A stretch of DNA of 64,000 bases from Isoetes taiwanensis (taxonomy: Eukaryota; Streptophyta; Lycopodiopsida; Isoetales; Isoetaceae), in assembly GCA_021234155.1 (NCBI GenBank), contig JAJEKV010000005.1:14295257-14359256 (forward strand). The letters are read 5' to 3'. The notes under the pieces are model-generated. The model was not told the DNA's origin and made no database searches. It saw nothing but the letters and a program-made list of their open reading frames with translations. Of this stretch, positions 56,316 to 64,000 are shown one piece after another (the first letter of the stretch is position 1; every line of letters starts with the position of its first letter). Both the position numbers and the translations under genes were made by a program.

Positions 56316-59200
56316 CAAACATAAGAACATATATATGTTATGATGCAAGAAAATTAGCACGTCCTACGGTGCATGTTCCTCACGAACGGTTCAATTTTAG
56401 CATAATAGATCCTCACGGTACATTGTTGAGTTTTAGCATGTTCTTACGGTGCAAGGCCCTGTCGTGCTCTAGGTAACCAACGATTCCAGCGAGATTCTCT
56501 TGTGATTCCTCTATATTCTTCAACATTCTGTGTATATATATTTAGCATTCATGAAGATTCCACTAAATGCTCTTAGAATTTTCTATTTTGATTGAGGTGC
56601 TTACCATGAGCATTTAGAACCTTCAAAATAATTTATTTTGGATCACGTGCTGTTCTAAAACACTTTCTATTTTTAGGCCCGATAAACTTGCCCCGAGCAT
56701 CTAGAACATTTTTTTTTTTTCAAGATTTATATTGTACACCTTTATTTATAGAATAGAATAGAATACATTTATGTCCTTTGTGCGTGCGTTGGACTTGTGT
56801 AGCGTAAGGCGAGCTCCTGAGGGGTGCTACTAGCGCATCCTTATTTTGTTTTAATGTAGCCTTTTGGTGACTTTTTCCTTTAATACCGATACCGGCTTTA
56901 CCTGCGGCTTCTTGGCCGTCTTGGTGATCGTCGTTATCAATCACGACTTTTAGGTGAGCAATTTGTGTGGGGCTATATGACATTGTCACGAATCATATTA
57001 CAAGCCCTCTTTCCTTTGTGTACCTCTACGTGTCGGTCATCATTCTTTGGATAGCATCGCGGATCGAGTAACGGTCCGTCATCTTCATCATCCTGGATTG
57101 GTTCCCCACTTTATATTTCTATATCGTCACGATGTCCCCATAGATTGGTCGTTAATCATATGGTTTCATCCTCTATTCCCCCACATCACATAATGCGCAT
57201 ATCCTATCCTCCTTGTCTATCCCTCTCTCCATCACGTCGCACCCCGATTCTTAGATGCATTGGCTTCCCCATCTACGAATCGGCCGGTGTAATCATACGT
57301 TCTTCCCCAATATGTTATCCGGTACACGGTGTCCCATCATTGATGCGGATTAAAAGCATGCGAGCGGTCTGTCTTGGGTCTGTATGTCTCTGCCGGCCAT
57401 GCTCTGCGATGGCTATGTCACGTCCAATCCTCATTCCAGCACGCTCTTCTTCTATGGGGTTACTGGGTTTAGTCCATCTTCTGGTCCATGTTGCCACCTC
57501 TCACGGAGCCATCCGGTGCCTTCAAGGATGTGTGACTTTGCTGATTCGGTGATTTGCAATGTTTGGGTTTCCCTTGAATGTCTCGGTTGTCTGCGAAGGC
57601 GGGTATCTTATGGATTCTCTCACTCCTCACTTCCATTGGCCTTTGCCTGTTTGAGGACCATGATTGTCGGTGGCGTGTTTGTCCTTACCTGCACGAATTC
57701 TTTTGTCACGTGCCATTGTCACAAAATTCCTTCTGCTTTTCCCGGTTTCTTTATTGCTTTGGCCCCCATGCTTACGCTTTCAGGCTGTTGCCGGGTGGGT
57801 GGCTACTGTTGCACTAAATAGGTAGCATTTGATGTCCCAATCGGTTATTGGGCTTACGATGCGGAAGTTTTTCATGTTAAAGTAACTTCCTATAGGCGGT
57901 TAGATCGGCGTTGGCTCCTTTGGCCACTTCACACATTGCCATGTGCATCGCCAACCTAGATATCACGTGATGCGGTGGCTCTATCTCCTTCTCTTTATAT
58001 CTGAAGTTTATGCACGATTTCCTGTATTGTCCAGATTTACTATCTTTGTTTTGCTAGAGTTCCTTTATTGGCCACCGTATCTTCACAAAATTGTTCGAAT
58101 TTTGAGCAATAAATGCATTCGCTTTGTTTTGTTGCCATCATTACCAAGATAGATCGCATATAGCATTATTGGTACCTTAGTGTCTCGATTATTGAGGGGG
58201 CATACTAGATCCCTTGATCTGTTAATATTATCCCACACATGGTGCATCATTATGGAAACATTTTTAAAATTCTATTTATTGGCTCTTTGCAAATCTTAAA
58301 AACAAAACTCTAAGATTTCATCAAGATTTTCTTCCTTAGATATTATGAAAGATTCCTTGGATTCAACTAGATTTTTAAGAGATTCATGGAGACTTGTAAA
58401 ATATTTTCCTTTCATTCCTCTTACATTTTATGAGATTTCCTTATATATTCCTTTAATTCTCCTCGATTCCCTTACATTCTAGAAATTTCTAGAACTTTCT
58501 GGAACGATACGAAACTCTCAAAACATCCTAGAACTTTAGGAGTATTTCCCTATTCCCTTACATTTAGAATTCCCATTCTTGAACTATCTAGAATGTTATA
58601 TTCTATTAACACATTACTCTTAAGTATATTTGACATAAAATATATAGAACTAATGCTTGGTCTAGTGGTTAGGTGGGGGTTGGAGGGGTTAAAGAGGCTG
58701 AGGTTAATCCCCAATAACATAAAAATTTTTAAAGCACTTTTCCTTAGGGCGAGCATTCAAGCGGCCTTAAGTGAGCGGGATCTTGGGCTTCGATCAGCGG
58801 TCAGATGCACCCATATAAAAGCAATATGAGCGTGGGATCTATTACATATAATTCCCAAAGCCATTTGGGCCAGATGCGATATGTGCCAAGCCACTTTGTG
58901 GTAGGATCACCGGATCGGCAATCGGGGATCAAGAGCAACTTTGAGCGTTAGATTACGTTGCATATTATTCCCAAGCCATGTGCCTTTGTGGGATGTGTCC
59001 CAAACCAGCGTGAGCCGTGGGATCTGGGGATCGTGATGGGATCGAGATCAGGATAAACATATATAGTCTATACGCACAAACTCCCAAACTATCACGGGCA
59101 TGGAGATACAAGCCGATGAGCCGTGGGATCTGGGATCAACGATTAGGATTCAAGAAGGACAAACATAAGAACATGTATATGTTAGATATACAAGTGGTTC
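56316..59200. repeat. 1.4-kb tandem unit, copy 2, split by an insertion
   Basis: The left part, 56316-56745, matches 54900-55225 and the lead-in. The right part, 58247-59200, matches 55227-56315. Joining them restores the order of copy 1. The two copies are diverged by small indels. Confidence 0.78.
56746..58246 (-). mobile_element. 1.5-kb LINE-like insertion in tandem unit 2
   Basis: Copy 1 gives the empty site: acacctttattatggaaac at about 55217-55236. Copy 2 has acacctttatt at 56735-56745, the insert, then attatggaaac at 58247, with ATT possibly duplicated. The minus strand ends in TATTCTATTCTATTCTATA (3' tail) and carries, near 57212-57183, GIDKEDRICALCDVG followed after a stop by EDE-like residues, the C-terminal zinc motif type seen in copy B LINE. 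No RT is visible, so it is a 5'-truncated LINE end. The family is less certain than the insertion. Confidence 0.68.
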
Positions 59201-61359
59201 TACTATGAGGGCTGTACAAATTAGGTGGAAGCCAATGCGAGTCATTCAATGAAAGATTCTATAGGAATTCCTAGATTCTTCATGATTCTATAGAATTCCC
59301 CTATAGATTCTCAAAGATTTTTAGAAGATTCCCTTAGATCCATAGGTGATGTATAGATTGAATAAGTTAAGGATTGAAGGGGAAGCTTGTGATGTAAAAT
59401 GCGTAGTTGTCCAGATGAGTGTGGATTGTAACAAAGTGATATTAGCTAATGTTGTGGCAGAGTCTAAATTTCAGCTCAATAAATTATATGAAGTGGGATG
59501 GTGGCATGATATATAAATTATTTGAGTATAGTTTATGGCGTTACCGAGCTAATGTCACGGCGCGATGTTTTTACCGACCTTCGCGTCCACATAATAATAT
59601 TACGACAATATCATGTTGATATTGGCAAGAATGGACTTTATTATTGCTTTTTGTAATTATTTTTGTTATTGAAATTGCCTCTTGACATTATCATCAATGT
59701 ATTAACTTTGGTTTATAGATTTCGGTAGAAAGCAATGTTTTATATAAAAATTAATGAAGTGATTAAATCTACCTCTATAGAAGGGGCCACTATATACTTT
59801 GTTGGATATTCATTGATATCTTCACTTCTCTATGAGATAACATCCTGGCCCGGGGTAAAAGTGAAATGCCTGAAGACGATCATTGATTCCAGCGCGGCGT
59901 GTGCGAGGGCATTGGCAGCATAAGTAGGTGTGATTATCTAGGGGTTGGTATCCTTTTTCACTCATGCCAAAGCGGTTGTAGTTGTCTCTCTCCAATATAA
60001 CCTCTCATTGTATTTGATTCAAACAAATTACATTCTATAGCCTATTGTATCTTTGGTTATAATGCTATTCTTGACCTATGGTAGCGACTTATGCTTTGTC
60101 TTTTCATATAGGGCAAAATAGAGTAAAATAGAAAATAGCAAATTCTCATGTTTGCATCCAAAAGTTAATACAACAGCGTCATTCCGGTGGCGAGAAAAGA
60201 GCAAAACTTTTTTAAATAAGTAGATGCGATGTCGTAGCGATGTGCATAAGGCTGTAGAAACTCCTAAACTGGTCGTGAACATGGCATTTATAAGGCATGC
60301 CATGTCACCACAACAAACACATCGGTATGCTTAATATTTCCTAACATCCCCTCGATGACAAGCATAAAATTTGGTGGCAGAAAGCGAAATTTAAAAATGG
60401 TTATCACCACGGCGAGATTGAATACTTGGTAGAATATTGAGACTTTTCTTTATCACAGTGAGTGCACTACCCACGATAATGCCTTAATAAATTCATCACT
60501 TCGCCCGATCCTTTGTAAGAAGCGATGAGAAAGAATAAGAATATCATTTTTCAAGGCTGCATAAAACAAAACAGATTTTGATACCAATGTGCTTAATTTG
60601 AAGATCGCGTTTGTAACCTTTAGCATGTTGAATGCATACTTGTCATCACAATGGGCATTCACGGCTTCATAGCAATCCATAAAAATCCTCATACAAGTGT
60701 AACAACCAAGTAATTCTGCTTGTAATTGTTAAAAGTCTTTAACTCTTCTTCGATAGTACGTACTATTAGTATCTTACTTCTTAGACTTCCAACTTACTAG
60801 ATTAATTCCAAGAAAGGAAAACATAACATGCTTAAGATACTTTTTTTTCTCTCCAAGATCGAGATGAAATCATATCGAATTTGAGTAGAGTAGCAATTGA
60901 AATCACCTTTATTGTAAATAGTCCTTTATGAGATGTACCTTTCAAATATTACTTGAAGCGTTTTTAAACGACAAGCCAATGTGGTTGTTTAGAATGTATC
61001 ATAAAAGCGTGAAATAAAACTCCTATTATAGAAGACAATATATGATCGAGTGTTCTCAAGATACAATAGAGCCCCAATTAACTGCCGATAAAGTAGAATG
61101 GGTGTGATGGACCTAGCAACTTAGCACCAATATGAAGATAGCGTTGCCATTATATAAAGTGCATTTTCAATGGTGAAATAAATGATTATACACTAGGAAT
61201 ATGCATGCAATGTGTCCATGTCGCGATATGTAAATACATGCAAGCGTGTGCATGCATGCAAGATCGTATTAGATTATATAAAGCAATATTATTTTAAGAT
61301 TTCTTGGAAGGAGTTTTCCATCGGAAGAAGTCTTTTTATTGTGGAGAAATGCTGGCAGT
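59201..61359. other. Stretch with no recognised gene
   Basis: The first 140 bp continue the attctatagaattc-type tract of the preceding repeat. The remainder has only short frames without recognisable domains. The outer part of the LTR annotated next may begin in here, but homology is too weak to place it. Confidence 0.4.
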
Positions 61360-61416
61360 TAATTGAGAATTGAATCAAGGAGAAAGTGCAAAATAGGTGG
61401 GAGTCAAGTCTTACAC

Positions 61417-61458
61417 GGAGTTCTTGTGATGGAGTTCTTGTGATGGAGTTCTTGTGAT
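61417..61458. repeat. Three perfect 14-base tandem units
   Basis: ggagttcttgtgat is repeated three times without change inside the diverged LTR, recent slippage in an old sequence. Confidence 0.92.
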
Positions 61459-62121
61459 GTCTATGTTTTGGTTGGCCCGTAGTTTTGGAAAAGCTTAATG
61501 AGCTTGATGATGGTTTGTAGATTTATGTGTTGGGGCATGATCACGAGATTAAATTAGCATAATCAAAGATAACTGAATGTAAAGAAGGAAAGTAGTGCTT
61601 TTTAGACTATCATGCATGGTTTTATATATAATCATATAGTGGAGATTGATTAAGGTAGTTGAGAAATTGATGAGTTTAACACATATAATTATATTACGGT
61701 TAGATGATGTTATTAAATTGTCTTAAGTTGTTGATCCTTAAAAGTATATCATGTGGGTGATTTAATGGATTCTGAAATTTGGGATCATACTTACTATTGT
61801 GAATGTAGCTTGTTGTTAATGTTTGCATTTAATTAAAAGGAATTATGATTTATCATATTTTGATTTAGTTGGCTTAGTAAGTAGAATTATGCATGCATGT
61901 GTTTTGGGATGTATCATTGGATGCTGGTTGGTTGCCAGCGGTAGTTGGCATTATGGTTTGCTACACAATTTGGTTGACATTGAGAATCCTTGTTGGAGAA
62001 GTAATAACATGATATATATTTTTATGCAAAGTGCTATAATATTATTAATATAGTCTTCTAGGTAGTCTAGATCACGATGGTCTGGAATTCGGCGGTTATT
62101 ACCCGCGATGATAGTGAATGG

Positions 62122-62169
62122 TTTATTTAGAACATCGGTGTTGGTTTTATTTAGAACATCGGTGTTGGT
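62122..62169. repeat. Two perfect 24-base tandem units
   Basis: Identical units at 62122-62145 and 62146-62169 (core agaacatcggtgttggt) lie inside the diverged LTR. The minus-strand array LTRs have a single equivalent. Confidence 0.92.
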
Positions 62170-62917
62170 ACCTAAGGTACAATGGCTTGCGGTTGATGGT
62201 CCTCCAATGCTATAAACCTTGGCGTGGATGAATTGTGTACACCGCGTGGTTTACCCGCCTCTATATGTTTATGGCTTTGATCAGTAGAGTTGACCGTATA
62301 GACCGAGGAATATTGGTTGTTGTCTATGTTGCCATGGTTGCTAATATTATGTTAGTGGAGCATCTTGTGCCTAGTGCAATGGTACGTAGTATGTAGTAGA
62401 TATTCATGGGTAAATGTCGTGCATTGTGGGACATGCTTGTATGGATTACTAAATTGGGTTTTGGTAATTTCTGTGGAGTTAGAAGTTATTGTTTCTTGAT
62501 GGATGCATTATGTTGTTGATGCTTAGAGCATGTCCTAGAATCTCGATCCCCACTTAGTCCTTGTGACTAACCCTATTGATGATAGTTAATAGCGAGGAGC
62601 GTGCAAGAGAGCTCAGTGTATGTAAGCAGGAAAGGCGAGGAAGTAGAATTAGATTACAAATAAATAGACTTGTTGATTATTGGCAAGAACTAGTTGCTAA
62701 GTTCATGGATGTAGCGTGAGGAATATTATTAGTGGTTATGGGGGAATACTTTTTGGGACCTTCAAATATTGATATAAGATTAAGTTCTTTACCTAAGTAT
62801 TATTGTTGGCAGATGCATGAGTTAATTTCTTAAGTTTTAGGCTTAAGTAGATCCAATGCGTAGAGATTCATAGGATCTCCCGGATTACCATAAAGGTTAG
62901 CGGCCGGGCGAGTCATG

Positions 62918-64000
62918 AGTTAGTGTCGAGCATAAATTTGGATCCTTGGGTATATGATAGCAAAGTCTAGATTCAAGTTGAGGTTGTTGGATTATGTAAT
63001 ATTCAATTGAATATATGTGGAGATGGCGACTTGGTGACAAATTGTGTTATGAAGGTATGTGAAGTTAATTACATGAGTATTTCTATAATCTTGGTTTTAT
63101 TTTCTATCTACATAGCGAGATAAGCTAGAAAAATGAACTTCATCAAAGGGGTTAACTTTAATTTAAAGTTCGCGAAGAATGTGGGCATAACATGGAAGTG
63201 GCAGCTTGAGGAGAAGTAAGATATAAGTATTGTGTTTCGCCGGTAACCCTCATATAGTGGATGTGTTGATCGTAGTATACTTTGGTGGTAAAAAAATTTG
63301 GAATAAGGTGCATGACATATAATGCACATGATATTCACGGAGTTCATCTCACCATATCCGGGATGAATAGATTCTTGATGTGATGTAGGTGCGTACTTTT
63401 GAAGCTAAAATTGAGAAAACGAGGAGCTGACATCCATATATTGGTATCGATGGTAAAATAACAATAGGTTACTAAGTTGATAGCATTGAGCTATGGCTGG
63501 ATAAAGGTTACAACAAAGGTGGTCGTAGACAAGTTTGAGTATGTTTAAATATGGTTATAAAATAAGATTGATATGATAGTTGGATTTGAAGCTCATGTGT
63601 AAATAGCAAATGTGTTAGAAGGAAATATCATGATACTTGAGGTCTAAAACCGAAGTTGTTGACCCTAGGGTTATGGCTAGAATAATTAGGTGATAGCCTT
63701 GAAAAAGTTCTTGAAGTATAAAGAAAGCAGATTTCATGATTAGGTTAAGCATTTTTATATTTAGAGAATGATATCAAGCTTAATTATGTTAGATTGAAGA
63801 ATTGATTGTCAAAAGATTGAAGACAATGTTATCCATCTTATGGATAATGAAAGAAAGAAGATAAATAGAGGAATAACATATTTAATCATGAGTAGTAAGG
63901 TAAACCATGAAGTTAAGCGAAAAATTTGTCGAGATAAAGCCAGGACATGAGATAAAAGCCCGAGGAGGGAATGTATAGACATAGAACAATACGTAACACT
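62918..64000 (+). other. Presumed internal start of the plus-strand chromovirus, unreadable
   Basis: If 61360-62917 is a 5' LTR, gag should begin about 80 bp downstream. I find no gag motif in any frame to the end of the window, so this is either fully decayed internal sequence or host DNA next to a solo LTR. Confidence 0.35.

Larger units (their letters stand above)
61360..62917 (+). repeat. Diverged LTR of the same chromovirus family, opposite orientation
   Basis: Reading plus, this follows the same order as the minus-strand LTRs at 1-15532: gtcaagtcttacac (61404), tttagaacatcggtgttgg (62124), tggtcctccaatgct (62197), gaggaatattggttg (62305), gatccccacttagtcc (62545), gggacctt (62755), ttctttacctaa (62789), taagtagatccaa (62846) and ggttagcggccgggcg (62895). 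It ends near 62917, followed by a degraded primer site (gttagtgtcgagca). It is much older than the array. The 5' edge is not resolved. Confidence 0.82.

Noticed and set aside
57145-57821. Plus-strand frames of 135 and 145 codons
   Set aside because: They are antisense to the LINE-like insertion, overlap each other in different frames and have no domain.
1-64000. CRISPR arrays, bacterial operons, rRNA or organelle genome insertions
   Set aside because: No regularly spaced short repeats with unique spacers, no operon structure and no recognisable organelle or rRNA gene; the content is plant nuclear.

Overview
The window is plant nuclear DNA, almost certainly from a land plant with a large, transposon-rich genome. 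A seed-free vascular plant such as a fern is my best guess, but that rests on the style of the PPR proteins and the repeat load, not on a diagnostic gene. The land-plant call rests on an intron-split gene of the NERD1 (At3g51050) FG-GAP membrane-protein family, two intronless organelle-type PPR genes, a chromodomain Ty3 element primed by a tRNA-Met-like site, a Ty1/copia remnant, a Helitron and several LINE and SINE remnants.

Layout. Positions 1-15532 hold a head-to-tail array on the minus strand: LTR, internal, LTR, internal, LTR, with a period of about 7.05-7.07 kb. It is a chromovirus with LTRs of about 2.4 kb. 16209-22604 (+) is a multi-exon NERD1-like gene. It lacks the exons for about 160 residues after the signal anchor and carries at least three frame lesions, so it reads as a pseudogene. 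24.6-29.5 kb holds a copia remnant flanked by two duplicated blocks, one of which is a partial copy of the NERD1-like gene (27750-28835). 30305-32224 (-) is a PLS-type PPR gene. 33.0-35.9 kb and 45.2-46.0 kb hold three decayed copies of one LINE family. 36.7-40.1 kb holds nested direct repeats containing tRNA-like A and B boxes. 41995-43827 (-) is a P-type PPR gene in three reading frames. 46.1-50.5 kb (-) is a dead Helitron with recognisable Rep and Pif1-like helicase. 50.5-54.7 kb has no gene I can name. 54.9-59.2 kb is two copies of a 1.4-kb tandem unit rich in TTCTAGAA-type motifs, the second split by a 1.5-kb LINE-like insertion. 61.4-62.9 kb is a diverged LTR of the same chromovirus family, on the opposite strand.

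The genes do not form a pathway. The two PPR genes are the best candidates for functional host genes, acting on organellar RNA. The rest is mobile DNA and its debris. The most useful general observation is that the three young LTR copies are identical over long stretches yet differ in small patches with indels centred on CG or CCGG sequences. This suggests that methylated-CpG decay, or consensus errors at methylated sites, causes many of the broken frames, so pseudogene calls here should be read with that caveat. I found no convincing new biological system.
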